Source: JAOUEA01 sp963825685
GTDB lineage: Bacteria; Actinomycetota; UBA4738; HRBIN12
Direction: 5' to 3'
Assembly: GCA_963825685.1 (NCBI GenBank)
Contig: CAWGUD010000021.1
Coordinates: forward strand, 124,001 to 188,000
Length of the DNA stretch: 64,000 nucleotides
Shown: piece by piece, positions 7,950 to 16,505 of the stretch
Layout: each line of letters begins with the position of its first letter
Numbering within the stretch: the stretch's first letter is position 1
Position numbers and translations under genes: made by a program
The notes under the pieces: model-generated
What the model saw: only the letters and a program-made list of their open reading frames with translations
Told to the model about the DNA's origin: nothing
Database searches by the model: none

Positions 7950-10372
7950 TCAGGCGCTGCGGCGCTCCTCCCACTCTTCCCAGGTCACGAGCACGTCGCG
8001 GGCCTTCGAGCCCTGGCTCGGGCCGACGACGCCCTGCTCCTCGAGCAGGTCCATGATGCCGGCCCGGCGCGCGCGAACCCGACCTTCAGCTTGCGCTGGA
8101 GCATGCTCGTCGAGCCGAGCTGGGAGCGGACGATCAGCTCGGCGGCCTGGTTGACCAGATCGTCGTCGCTGTCGCCCGCGCCGCTCGAGCCCGCGGAGAG
8201 CTCGGCCTCGGTCGGCGGGATGCCGAGCCCCTCGATGTGCTGCTCGTAGACGACCTCGCGCTGGGCCCGGATGAACTCCGAGATGCCGTGGATCTCCGCC
8301 TCGGTCACCCAGGCGCCCTGCAGCCTCGTGGGCTTCGACGCGTTGGCGGGCGCGAAGAGCATGTCGCCGTGACCGACGAGCTTCTCGGCGCCGTTCTGGT
8401 CGAGCACCACGCGTGAGTCTGCCTGGCTCGACGTCATCAGGGCGATCCGGCTCGGGATGTTCGCCTTGATCAACCCGGTGACGACGTCCACGCTCGGGCG
8501 CTGGGTCGCCACGACGAGATGGATGCCCACCGCACGGGCCATCTGGGCGATGCGGCAGATCGCGTCCTCGACCGCGCGGGGCGCCACCATCATCAGGTCG
8601 GCGAGCTCGTCGATCACGACCACGATGTAGCTCATGTGCTGGTACTCGTGCTCGCGCCCGACCGGCAGGCGCAGCGTGCCCTCGCGCAGGCCCTCCTCGT
8701 ACCCGTCGATGTCGCGCACGCCGACCGTCGCGAGCATCTCGTAGCGCATCTCCATCTCGCGCACGATCCACTCGAGCGCCTCGGTGGCCCGCTTCGGGTG
8801 CACGATCACCGGACTCAGCAGGTGCGGCACGTCGGCGAAGTGGCTGAGCTCCACCCGTTTGGGGTCGACCAGGACGAGCCGGACGTCGTCCGGGCTCGTG
8901 CGCATCAGGATCGACGTGATGAAGCTGTTCACCAGGCTCGACTTGCCGGCGCCGGTCGCCCCGGCGATCAGCACGTGCGGCATCGTCGCCAGGTTCACCA
9001 TCTGGGCCTCGCCGTGGATGTCCTTGCCGAGGGCCACCGTGAGCGGATGGGTCGCCTGCTTCGCGGCCTTCGAACGCAGGATGTCGCCGAGCATCACGAA
9101 GTCGCGGTGGCGGTTCGGCACCTCGATGCCGATCGCCGACTTGCCCGGGATCGGGGCGATGATGCGGACGTCGGGTGTCGCGAGCGCGTACGCGATGTCG
9201 CTCGAGAGGTTCAGCACCTTGTTGACCTTCGTGCCCGAGGCGACCGCGACCTCGTACATCGTCACCGTGGGGCCACGGTGGGCCGCCGTCACCTTCGCAT
9301 CGACGCCGAACGTGGAGAGCGTGTGCCCGAGCGCCTCCATGATGTCCTTCTCGTGCACGCCGTCGTTCGTGGACGGCGGCGCCGTGCGCAACAGGTCGAG
9401 CGAGGGAAGCTGGTAGGGCCCGTCGGCCGTCGCGATCGTCCGCCCGCGCGGCTTCGCCGGGGCCGGGGCGGGCTCGGCGTCGGCGCCCTCGGGCGGGAGG
9501 TCCAGCGCCCCGAGCGCCTCGGAGTCCGGCAGGACCACGACCGGCTCGGTGAGCCCGAGCCGCTCGGTGAGCTTGGCCTTGGTGCCCTTCTCGGCCTGCT
9601 TCGCGGCCTTCTCGGCGGCACGCTCGTCCTTCAGGCGTTGCTTCTCGAGGGCTGCCTCCGCCTTCGCCTGCTCGTCGACCGCCTTGGCCTCACGCTTCTC
9701 GGCGAGCGACGCACGGGTCGCGGCGAACTTCCGGCCGAGCTCGGCGAACGACGTGCCCGTCATGATCAGCGTGCCGATCACGGCGAGACCCAGATCCACG
9801 AGGAAGGCGCCGGCCGGCGAGACGACCTTCGAGAGCGGATATGCGCCGAGCGTGCCGAAGAACCCGCCGGCGTCGGAGAAGCCCTGCGTCACGCCGGCGC
9901 CGCGAACCTTCGTGTCGACGGCGGGAGCGAACACCCCCGGGTTGCCACGCAGGATCGAGACGAGGCCCAGCACCCCGAGCCCCATGATCACGAACCCGAT
10001 GAACATGCGCATGCGCTCCTCGGGCGAGCGGTCCCGGAGCAGGGCGATGCCCCAGCCCAACCCGACGAGCGGGAACAGCACGGCGGCGAGCCCGAACCCC
10101 GTGTGCAGCAGGCGTGAGAACGCGTCGCCCATCGGCCCGGCGGCGTCGAACCACACCGACAGCACCGCGAGGCCCGCGAGCACCATGAGCCCGATGCCCA
10201 GGGTGTCGCGCGCGAACGGCGAGAGGATCTGGGTCGCGGGCGCGCGCTGGGGCTTCTTCTTCTTCGGCGCCGGCTTCTTCGCGGCCGGGCGCTTCGAAGG
10301 CGCCTTCTTGCCTGACGGACGGCTGGATGCACGCGACGACGAACGCCGCGACGGGGAAGTCTTCGTCGCCAT
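7950..10372 (-). CDS. ftsK: DNA translocase FtsK/SpoIIIE (frameshifted near the C-terminus)
   Basis: Septal ATP-driven DNA pump for chromosome segregation. The N-terminal half has a Lys/Ala/Pro-rich cytoplasmic tail, four membrane helices (about residues 55-215) and a charged linker. The motor has Walker A (IAGATGAGKSSLVN), Walker B (YIVVVIDELADLMM) and QADSRVVLDQNGAEKLVGHGDML. The C-terminal gamma winged helix begins in this frame (STSMLQRKLKVGFARAG) but finishes in another: IMDLLEEQGVVGPSQGSK…VLVTWEEWEERRSA up to the TAG/TGA at 7950. The frame breaks in the alternating GC run at 8067-8075; losing one GC pair restores a normal gamma domain. As FtsK is normally essential, I read this as a sequence error. 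Start ATG 10372 was chosen over a longer reading beginning at 10414. Confidence 0.9.
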
Positions 10373-10427
10373 GAGGAAGCTCAGTCTGACGGGTTCCCGG
10401 CCATCTGCAAGCAACGACCGGTCCGGC

Positions 10428-12032
10428 TCACACCTCCATCACGACGGGCAGGATCACCGGCTTGCGCTGCGTGACCTCGTTGAAGTAGCGGCCCAGCGTG
10501 CGGCGGATGTCCTGCTGGAGCGCCGAGGGGTCGGTGACCTGCGCGTCGGCGGTCTCGCCGATCGCGGCGACCACCCGCTCGCGCGCCTCGTCGAGGATGT
10601 CCTGCGAGGCTTCCTCGTAGACGAAGCCCCGGTTCACGATGTCGGGGCCGCCGATGAGCTCGCCCGTCTGCGAATCGATCGTGACCACGACGACGACCAC
10701 ACCGTCGCCGGCCAGCTTGCGACGGTCGCGCAGCACCTCGCCGCCCACGTCGCCGATGCCGAGTCCGTCGACGAACGTCATGCCGGCCTGCACGCGCTCG
10801 ACGATCTCGACCCGCTCCCCCACCTCGACGAGATCGCCGTCCTCGCAGATCACGATGTGGTCGCGCGGGATGCCGACCTCCTCGGCGAGACGCGCGTGAT
10901 GCTGCAGGTGGCGGCGCTCGCCGTGGATCGGGATGAACCAGCGAGGGCGCACGAGGGAGAGCATCAGACGCAGCTCCTCGGCAGCGGCGTGACCGCTGGA
11001 GTGCACCGGGTCCGCGGGCATGTGGTAGACGTCGGCGCCCGTGCGGTAGACGGCGTCGACCACGCGGTGGATCGCCGGCTCGTTGCCGGGGATCAGCGAC
11101 GACGACAGCACGACCGTGTCGCCCTCGTCGAGCTTCACCCACTTGTGCTGGCGCTGAGCCATGAGCGAGAGCGCCGAGAACGGCTCGCCCTGGCTGCCGG
11201 TGCAGATCACGACGACGCGTCCGGGGTCGAGGTCGGCGACCTCGGCGATGTCGATCACGTCGCGGTCGTCGATCTGCAGGTAGCCGAGGCGACGTGCGGC
11301 GGCCACCGAGTTGAGCATCGACCGTCCGAGGAACGCGACGACACGCTCGTTCGCCCGAGCGGCGTTCACGATCTGCTGCACCCGGTGGATGTGGCTCGAG
11401 AAGCACGCCGCCACCACGATCTCCGGTGCGTTCTCGACGATGCGTTGCAGCACGGGACCGACCGCGCGCTCGCTGTCGGTGTAGCCGGCTTCCTCGGCGT
11501 TCGTGGAGTCGCTGAGCAGCAGGTGCACGCCGCGGCCGCTCGCTTCCTCCGCGAGACCGTGCAGGTCGGTGGGGCGTCCGTCGAGGGGGGTCTGGTCGAT
11601 CTTGAAGTCGCCGGTATGCAGGATCGCTCCGTGCGGCGTGTCGATGACGACCGCCATCCCGTCGGGGATCGAGTGCGTGACCCGCAGGAACCGCATCGTG
11701 AACGGCCCGATGCTCGCGCCCTCGCCGGGCACCGCGGTCCGCAGCTCGCACCGGTCGCTCACCTGGTGTTCCTCGAGCTTGCCCTTCAGCAGCTCGAGGG
11801 TGAAGGGCGTGCCGTAGACGGGCACATCGGCGATCTCGCGCAGCAGGTACGGCAACGCACCGATGTGGTCCTCGTGCCCGTGCGTGAGCACGATCGCCTC
11901 GACGCGGTCGGCGTTCTTCCGCACGTAGTCGAAGTCGGGGAGCACCAGGTCGATGCCCGGCATGTCGCCCGACGGGAACGAGAGCCCGACGTCGATGATC
12001 AGGATGCGCCCGTCGAGCTCGACGCACGCCAT
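10428..12032 (-). CDS. rnj: Ribonuclease J (beta-CASP metallo-beta-lactamase)
   Basis: 5'-3' exo- and endoribonuclease. The 534-residue product shows the zinc motif LTHGHEDHIGALPY, the beta-CASP segment (DSTNAEEAGYT, VVICTGSQGEP, SSGHAAAEELRLMLSLV) and the C-terminal domain ending VTQRKPVILPVV. ATG 12032 is the only ATG/GTG/TTG in frame. However, the strongly conserved lead-in of RNase J (FLGGVGEVGRN) is encoded in frame just upstream of it, and no start codon of any common kind exists before the in-frame TGA inside dapA. The true N-terminus therefore either uses a non-standard start or is hidden by a sequence error. Located between dapA and ftsK, as in Streptomyces. Confidence 0.92.
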   Translation of the reverse strand: MACVELDGRILIIDVGLSFPSGDMPGIDLVLPDFDYVRKNADRVEAIVLTHGHEDHIGALPYLLREIADVPVYGTPFTLELLKGKLEEHQVSDRCELRTAVPGEGASIGPFTMRFLRVTHSIPDGMAVVIDTPHGAILHTGDFKIDQTPLDGRPTDLHGLAEEASGRGVHLLLSDSTNAEEAGYTDSERAVGPVLQRIVENAPEIVVAACFSSHIHRVQQIVNAARANERVVAFLGRSMLNSVAAARRLGYLQIDDRDVIDIAEVADLDPGRVVVICTGSQGEPFSALSLMAQRQHKWVKLDEGDTVVLSSSLIPGNEPAIHRVVDAVYRTGADVYHMPADPVHSSGHAAAEELRLMLSLVRPRWFIPIHGERRHLQHHARLAEEVGIPRDHIVICEDGDLVEVGERVEIVERVQAGMTFVDGLGIGDVGGEVLRDRRKLAGDGVVVVVVTIDSQTGELIGGPDIVNRGFVYEEASQDILDEARERVVAAIGETADAQVTDPSALQQDIRRTLGRYFNEVTQRKPVILPVVMEV

Positions 12033-12087
12033 GTTGCGGCCGACCTCCCCGACCCCTCCGAGGAAGACGACGCGACAGTCGCTCGCG

Positions 12088-12984
12088 CTAGAGGAGACCG
12101 GCGTCCTCCAGTGCTGCGCGGATCCTGGCCTGCTCCTCGCTCGTCGCCGGGACGAGCGGCAGCCGCGGCACCCCGGCCGGGCGGCCGAGCATGTTCAGGG
12201 CGGCCTTGACCGGGATCGGGTTCGACGTGATGAACAGCGCGTTGAACAGCGGCGAGAGCTGCTCGTGGATCTTGCGGGCGGCGGGCACGTCGCCCGTGCC
12301 CACCAGCTCGAGCATCTGATGGATCTGCGGGCCCACGAGGTGGCTCGCGACGCTCACGACCCCGACGGCGCCGAGGCAGGCGTATCCGAAGGCGGCCCAG
12401 TCGTCGCCCGAGTAGACCTCGAAGCCGCTCGGCGCCTCGGCGATCAGTCGTGAGACCGCCTGGAAGTCACCGGTCGAGTCCTTGACCGCGACGATGTTGG
12501 GGCGCTCGGCGAGCGTGAGGAGCGTGTCGTGCTCGATCCGGATCGCCGTGCGGCCGGGGATGTTGTAGGCGATGATCGGCAGCTCGGTCGCGTCGGCCAC
12601 GCGCTCGAAGTGCGCGATCAGACCACGCTGCGGCGGCTTGTTGTAGTACGGCGTGACGACGAGCAGCCCGTCGGCGCCGGCGTCCTCGGCCGCCTCGGTG
12701 AGCTCGAGCGTCTCGGCCGTCGAGTACGTGCCGGTCCCGCAGATCAGCTTGGCGCGCCCGCTGATCGCCTCGCCGACGGCGCGGAACAGCTCGGCCTTCT
12801 CCTTGGCGCTGAGGGTCGGCGACTCGCCGGTAGAGCCGGCGGCGACGACCGCGTCGGAGCCGTTGTCGACGAGCCACGACGCAAGCTGCTGCGCGCCGTC
12901 GAGGTCGACCGCGTGGTCGTCGTCGCGGAACGGCGTGACCATGGCGGTCACGACCGAGCCGAACCTGCCCGCTTCTCCGGTCAT
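12088..12984 (-). CDS. dapA: 4-hydroxy-tetrahydrodipicolinate synthase
   Basis: Condenses pyruvate with aspartate semialdehyde, the first committed step to diaminopimelate and lysine. 298 residues with the Schiff-base lysine in VAVKDSTGD, the catalytic tyrosine region VTPYYNKPPQ, the GSTGESPTLS phosphate-side loop and IAYNIPGRT. AGGAGAGGG precedes the ATG. A minus-strand TAGCAT at 13039-13044 would give a leader of about 48 nt; it shares its bases with the promoter of the divergent cobalamin adenosyltransferase gene. dapB lies about 4 kb away rather than adjacent. Confidence 0.96.
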   Translation of the reverse strand: MTGEAGRFGSVVTAMVTPFRDDDHAVDLDGAQQLASWLVDNGSDAVVAAGSTGESPTLSAKEKAELFRAVGEAISGRAKLICGTGTYSTAETLELTEAAEDAGADGLLVVTPYYNKPPQRGLIAHFERVADATELPIIAYNIPGRTAIRIEHDTLLTLAERPNIVAVKDSTGDFQAVSRLIAEAPSGFEVYSGDDWAAFGYACLGAVGVVSVASHLVGPQIHQMLELVGTGDVPAARKIHEQLSPLFNALFITSNPIPVKAALNMLGRPAGVPRLPLVPATSEEQARIRAALEDAGLL

Positions 12985-13037
12985 CGGAGCCCTCTCCTCG
13001 TGCCGGGCGCCGCCTGGGGGGCGGCAGCGATGCGCCC

Positions 13038-13044
13038 TATGCTA
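13038..13044. promoter_or_regulatory. Shared bidirectional -10 element for dapA and the pduO-type gene
   Basis: The heptamer TATGCTA reads as TATGCT on the plus strand (13038-13043) and as TAGCAT on the minus strand (13044-13039). The plus reading ends 8 nt before the ATG of the adenosyltransferase (leaderless). The minus reading serves dapA. One symmetric AT-rich island in GC-rich DNA appears to drive both genes. Confidence 0.55.
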
Positions 13045-13051
13045 GCGGGCC

Positions 13052-13600
13052 ATGCCGCGCATCTACACGAAGACCGGGGACGACGGCACGACGGGGCTGC
13101 TCTACGGGGGCCGCGTACCGAAGGACGACCCGGTCACCGAGGCCTACGGCACCACCGACGAGGCGGTCGCGGTCCTGGGTCTGGCACGGTCGCTCACGGG
13201 CGACCCGTCGATGGCCGACGAGATCCTCGCGCTGCAGCGGGAGCTGTTCGTCGTCGGGGCCGACCTCGCGACGAACCCGGACCAACGGGCCAAGCTGACG
13301 TCGGGGGTCTCCCTCGTGACGCAGGAGATGACGGAGCGTCTCGAGGGGCGCATCGACGAGCTGGTGGCCGAGCGACCGCTGCCCGCGGTCTTCATCGTGC
13401 CTGGAGCCGACCCCGTGAGCGCGGCGCTCGACGTCGCGCGGAGCACGATCCGCCGCGCCGAGCGCGCGACGATCTCCCTCGAGCGAGACGGGCGCACGAC
13501 CAATCCCGAGGTTCGCCGCTACCTCAACCGACTGAGCGACCTGCTGTTCGTGCTGGCTCGACGGGCCGCCGGCGAGGGCGAGCCCCCCAGTCACGACTGA
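13052..13600 (+). CDS. Corrinoid adenosyltransferase, PduO type
   Basis: ATP:cob(I)alamin adenosyltransferase, which makes the adenosylcobalamin cofactor. The 182-residue protein begins with the ATP-binding N-terminus of the family (RIYTKTGDDGTTGLLYGGR), has the YGTTDEAVAVLGLAR helix, and ends with AERATISLERD and YLNRLSDLLFVLARR. The usual family N-terminus is intact and the length is normal. It is transcribed alone, divergent from dapA, without any other B12 gene in the window, and so probably supplies cofactor to enzymes encoded elsewhere. -10 TATGCT at 8 nt predicts a leaderless mRNA. Confidence 0.93.
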   Translation: MPRIYTKTGDDGTTGLLYGGRVPKDDPVTEAYGTTDEAVAVLGLARSLTGDPSMADEILALQRELFVVGADLATNPDQRAKLTSGVSLVTQEMTERLEGRIDELVAERPLPAVFIVPGADPVSAALDVARSTIRRAERATISLERDGRTTNPEVRRYLNRLSDLLFVLARRAAGEGEPPSHD

Positions 13601-13611
13601 GTCGAGCCTCG

Positions 13612-14034
13612 TCAGCGTGCTCGGAAGTACGACCAGCCCGACCGTGCCGCCCTGTGCTCCTGCGTCGCCCCGATCCGGACCCGGATCCTGAAGCTGAAGC
13701 CCTCGGGAACCCTGCGGACCTCGAACATGGCCCGGCTGTCACGGTTCAGGGCGGTGCTCGACCGGTCGAGCAGGCGCCACGAACGCCCCTGGCCTCGCCA
13801 CTCGAGGCGAGCCCGCACGGTCTCTCCTGCGAAGGATGGCCACACCCCCACCTGCAGGCGCGCGGTAGCACCCGATCGGTAGACGTGGAACCCACCCGAC
13901 CTCGACACCCATCCGGTCATGCGGCTCCTGATGACGGGGTCGACACGAGTTCCGGCGACGCTCGGTTCGGCGAGGAACCCGAGCACGCTCGACACGAGCG
14001 CCACGACGAGCGCCACGCGGATCGGTCGGGGCAT
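13612..14034 (-). CDS. Secreted hypothetical protein, 140 residues
   Basis: Family not recognised. A clear Sec signal peptide (basic MPRPIR, hydrophobic VALVVALVSSVLGFLA, likely cleavage after SVAG) precedes a basic, Arg-rich mature domain with alternating strands (YRSGATARLQVGVWPSF, VRARLEWRGQGRSWRLL, FSFRIRVRIGATQ), suggesting a small beta-sandwich. A TAGACT -10 candidate at 14068-14073 and AAGGA upstream of the ATG support the start at 14034. Convergent with the preceding adenosyltransferase. No partner is evident. Confidence 0.62.
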   Translation of the reverse strand: MPRPIRVALVVALVSSVLGFLAEPSVAGTRVDPVIRSRMTGWVSRSGGFHVYRSGATARLQVGVWPSFAGETVRARLEWRGQGRSWRLLDRSSTALNRDSRAMFEVRRVPEGFSFRIRVRIGATQEHRAARSGWSYFRAR

Positions 14035-14094
14035 CGGGGGGACGTCCTTCCGGGCGGGGTCGGGCCGAGTCTATCCCGCGACGGTCCGCCGGGT

Positions 14095-14569
14095 TCAGGC
14101 GTTCGGTCTCGGCACCGGGGACATGGCGCCCACGTTGTCGTCGCCGAACGACAGGATCACGAGCCCGATCGTCTGCGGCATCACCTGGTCGGGGAACGTG
14201 AACTCGAGGGTCACCTGGTCGCCATCGGCGACCGGAGCCGCACCCTCGACCATCCCGTCATAGCGTCGGTCGTCCGTCCCGACCACGTACAGGGACGGTG
14301 CACCGAGGTCCGATCCCGTGCCGTTGCGGATGTTCATCGTCGCGACGTTGCCCTCGAACGCCGCCTGAGCCGTGATGCTGTTGAACTGGTAGATGAACCG
14401 CCCGGGGAGGAACTCGGTGTCGCCCGTGTCCTCGCTCACCACCCCCCCCGCTGAGCGAGGGGGTGGATGGCACGGCGCTCGCCCCGCCGTCACCCTCGGT
14501 GCAGGCCGATCCGACGAACGCGAGCGAGAGCGCGAGGAGCGGCACGGAGATGCGGCGCAGGGGGGTCAC
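14095..14569 (-). CDS. Exported lipoprotein-like protein, frame broken in a run of eight Cs
   Basis: Reconstructed as about 157 residues. GTG 14569 opens TPLRRISVPLLALSLAFVG followed by SACTEGDGG, a lipoprotein-type signal with a candidate acylated Cys, and a Ser/Gly/Pro linker. The frame then changes at an 8-C run (14442-14449; G8 on the coding strand). Removing one base joins SLSGG to VVSEDTGDTEFLPG and a beta-rich domain (FEGNVATMNIRNGTG, DQVTLEFTFPDQVMPQTIGLVILSFG) that ends at 14095. The total length is 1 nt over a multiple of three. Minus-strand TATCAT (14578-14583) lies 8 nt before the GTG. Function unknown; the mature part resembles a DUF4352-like sandwich only loosely. Confidence 0.6.
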
Positions 14570-14577
14570 GGCGCGGC

Positions 14578-14583
14578 ATGATA
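14578..14583 (-). promoter_or_regulatory. -10 box for leaderless lipoprotein gene
   Basis: TATCAT on the minus strand ends 8 nt before the GTG start at 14569, the spacing expected when transcription begins at or next to the start codon. Confidence 0.45.
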
Positions 14584-14610
14584 CGCGAACCCCCAGGAGG
14601 CTCGATCCGC

Positions 14611-15720
14611 ATGGAACAGCTCGAACTTCGTCGACACGCACGCCGCGACCCGCACGCGGACGCGCTCTCGGCCGAGGGACGAGTCATGGCGGAGGAGATC
14701 GGCCGCACCACGTCCCGCAGCTACGACCGGGTGTTCGTCTCCCCGGCCGCGCGGGCAGCCGAGACCGCGGCGTGGTTCCTGCGAGGCGCCATGCAGCAGC
14801 TTCCCGACCATGCCGTGGTGCCGGGGCTGGCAGGGCACGATGCGAGCGGCGGCAGCCCGGAGGGGATGGCCGCGGGAGTGGTGGCCCTGCTCGACCAGCT
14901 CCCCGAGGGCGGGACCGGCCTCGCGATCAGCCACACCCCGCTGGTGGAGCGCGCCGCGTTCGGCCTGACCGGCGCCGAGGTCGCGCCGTTCCGCGAGTGC
15001 GAGGGGATCTTGGTGCGCCGCGACGCCGACGGCACGATCACGGTCGATGAGCTTCGTCTCGCCCAGGACGGCGGCGACCGGCCCGTGAGCGCCTGGAGCG
15101 AGCACCTCGTGCCGGCCTTCGCGCTCGGCGCTGCCCTCGGGGCCGCGCCCGGACCGGTCCAGCTGCTGATCCTCAACGAGACCGCTCGCCAGGGCATCGG
15201 TCAGGGGTTCCGGGTGATGCTCGGCGCCAACGGCATGCTGTTCGTCGTGCTGGCGACGCTGGCGCTCGGGTTCTCGACGTTGGAGCCCTCGCCCGAGCTG
15301 GTGCGGGGTCTCCGCATCGTCGGGGGGCTCTTCCTCGTGTACCTCGCGCTGAACGAGCTGCGCACGCTCCGGCGGGAATCGATCGGCGTGCCGACCGTCG
15401 ACAGGACCGGCGCTCGCCTCGGTCCCACCGCGCGGGGCGCGCTCCTCGTGATCGTGAACCCCGGCGCCTGGATCTTCTTCGCCACCACGGCGGCGGCCGT
15501 GATGGCCGAGGCCAGCGCCGACGGAGGACGCGACGTCGCGCTGCTCACCGCGATCGCGATGACGCTCGGCGTGTCGCTCACCGACTTCGGGTCGGCGCTC
15601 GTCGGTACCGGCAGCCGGGCACTGCTCGGCGAGCGGGCGCTCTCGTGGGTTCGGATCGGACTGTCGATACTGCTGCTCGGGATCGGCGTGGCGTTCGTGG
15701 TGCAGGGCGTGCGGGGTTAG
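14611..15720 (+). CDS. Fusion of a SixA-like histidine phosphatase with a LysE-family exporter
   Basis: A single 369-residue frame with two domains. Residues 1-155 form a histidine-phosphatase fold: phospho-acceptor His9 in LRRHARRD, the Ser-Pro-Arg stretch VFVSPAARAAETA and the second His108 in AISHTPL. Residues from about 163 to the end are a LysE/RhtB-type transporter: APGPVQLLILNETARQGIGQGF, a second helix after it, GLFLVYLALNEL, VNPGAWIFFATTAAAV and two C-terminal helices. No frame break or stop separates them, so the fusion is real in this sequence. AGGAGG precedes ATG 14611. LysE proteins export amino acids and related solutes; SixA enzymes dephosphorylate phosphohistidine. The joint role is not known to me. 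Confidence 0.78.
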   Translation: MEQLELRRHARRDPHADALSAEGRVMAEEIGRTTSRSYDRVFVSPAARAAETAAWFLRGAMQQLPDHAVVPGLAGHDASGGSPEGMAAGVVALLDQLPEGGTGLAISHTPLVERAAFGLTGAEVAPFRECEGILVRRDADGTITVDELRLAQDGGDRPVSAWSEHLVPAFALGAALGAAPGPVQLLILNETARQGIGQGFRVMLGANGMLFVVLATLALGFSTLEPSPELVRGLRIVGGLFLVYLALNELRTLRRESIGVPTVDRTGARLGPTARGALLVIVNPGAWIFFATTAAAVMAEASADGGRDVALLTAIAMTLGVSLTDFGSALVGTGSRALLGERALSWVRIGLSILLLGIGVAFVVQGVRG

Positions 15721-16505
15721 TCGAGCCCGTCGAAGAGATCGGTGAGCACGCGGTCTCCCGGGCGCCACACGGGCCACGCGATCACGCCGCGCTCACGCCG
15801 GACCGACTCGATGCGCTGCTCCTCGGGCATCGTGTCGAGGTCCCCGGCCTGGGTCAGATGCTCGCGGAGCGAGGCGACGACCCTGCGCGCGACCCCGAGG
15901 TCGAACTCCGCCTCGAAGCCGATCGTCTCGTCCGGCACGCCGCGCGGGTGGTACATGCGGGTCGGATCGAACGCCTCCTCACCCATCTCCTCGCGCCACG
16001 CGTTCCAACGGTCGACCGTGCGCTGGGGAACGGCGCCCCAGATCAGGCGGGAGAAGCCCCCGGGGATCTCGCGCAGGCGCAGCCGATGGAACGCGACCGT
16101 CGCCGCTGCACCGCAGGTGATGTGGTCGGGGTGCCCGGTGATGCCGTCGAGTCCGAAGGTCAGCACCACGTCGGGGCGCTCGTCGGCGAGCACGCCCTCG
16201 ATGCGTCCGACGAGATCCTCGAACGGCACGTGCGAGAGCGAGCCATCGGGGTACCGGAACCACTCGTGGCGATCGGGCTCCCGTCCGAGGGTGACCCACG
16301 ACCGCCGGTCCTCCTCCTCGCGGACCGCGCCGAGGGTCTCCCTCGTCGCGAGCGTGGGGTCCGAGATCTCGCCCGCTTCGCCGCTCGTCGCGTGCACGAG
16401 CACGAACCGGAAGGAGGGGTCGTCCGCATGGCGGACGACGGTGGCGGCGCACGCGTACGTGTCGTCGTCGGGATGGGCGACGACGACCGCCAGGCGCTTG
16501 CTCAC
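15717..16505 (-). CDS. PIG-L family N-acetylglucosaminyl deacetylase, MshB/Mca-like
   Basis: Zinc-dependent deacetylase of N-acetylglucosamine conjugates. Zinc ligands are visible in AHPDDDTYACA and in GITGHPDHITCGAA; 262 residues is usual. In actinobacteria this family includes MshB (mycothiol biosynthesis) and Mca (mycothiol S-conjugate amidase), and I cannot distinguish these from general PIG-L deacetylases by eye. GTG 16505 overlaps the dapB stop by 4 nt (GTGA), so it is translated with dapB and the M16 protease. Its TAA overlaps the TAG of the convergent fusion gene by two bases. Confidence 0.85.
   Translation of the reverse strand: MSKRLAVVVAHPDDDTYACAATVVRHADDPSFRFVLVHATSGEAGEISDPTLATRETLGAVREEEDRRSWVTLGREPDRHEWFRYPDGSLSHVPFEDLVGRIEGVLADERPDVVLTFGLDGITGHPDHITCGAAATVAFHRLRLREIPGGFSRLIWGAVPQRTVDRWNAWREEMGEEAFDPTRMYHPRGVPDETIGFEAEFDLGVARRVVASLREHLTQAGDLDTMPEEQRIESVRRERGVIAWPVWRPGDRVLTDLFDGLD

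Noticed and set aside
8067..8075. Programmed ribosomal frameshifting in ftsK or infB
   Set aside because: No slippery heptamer with a downstream structure was seen, and the same type of break occurs in many unrelated genes of the window; sequence error explains all.
8519..12209. Long plus-strand open frames opposite ftsK and rnj
   Set aside because: Shadow frames of essential genes, with mirrored codon composition and no recognisable protein.
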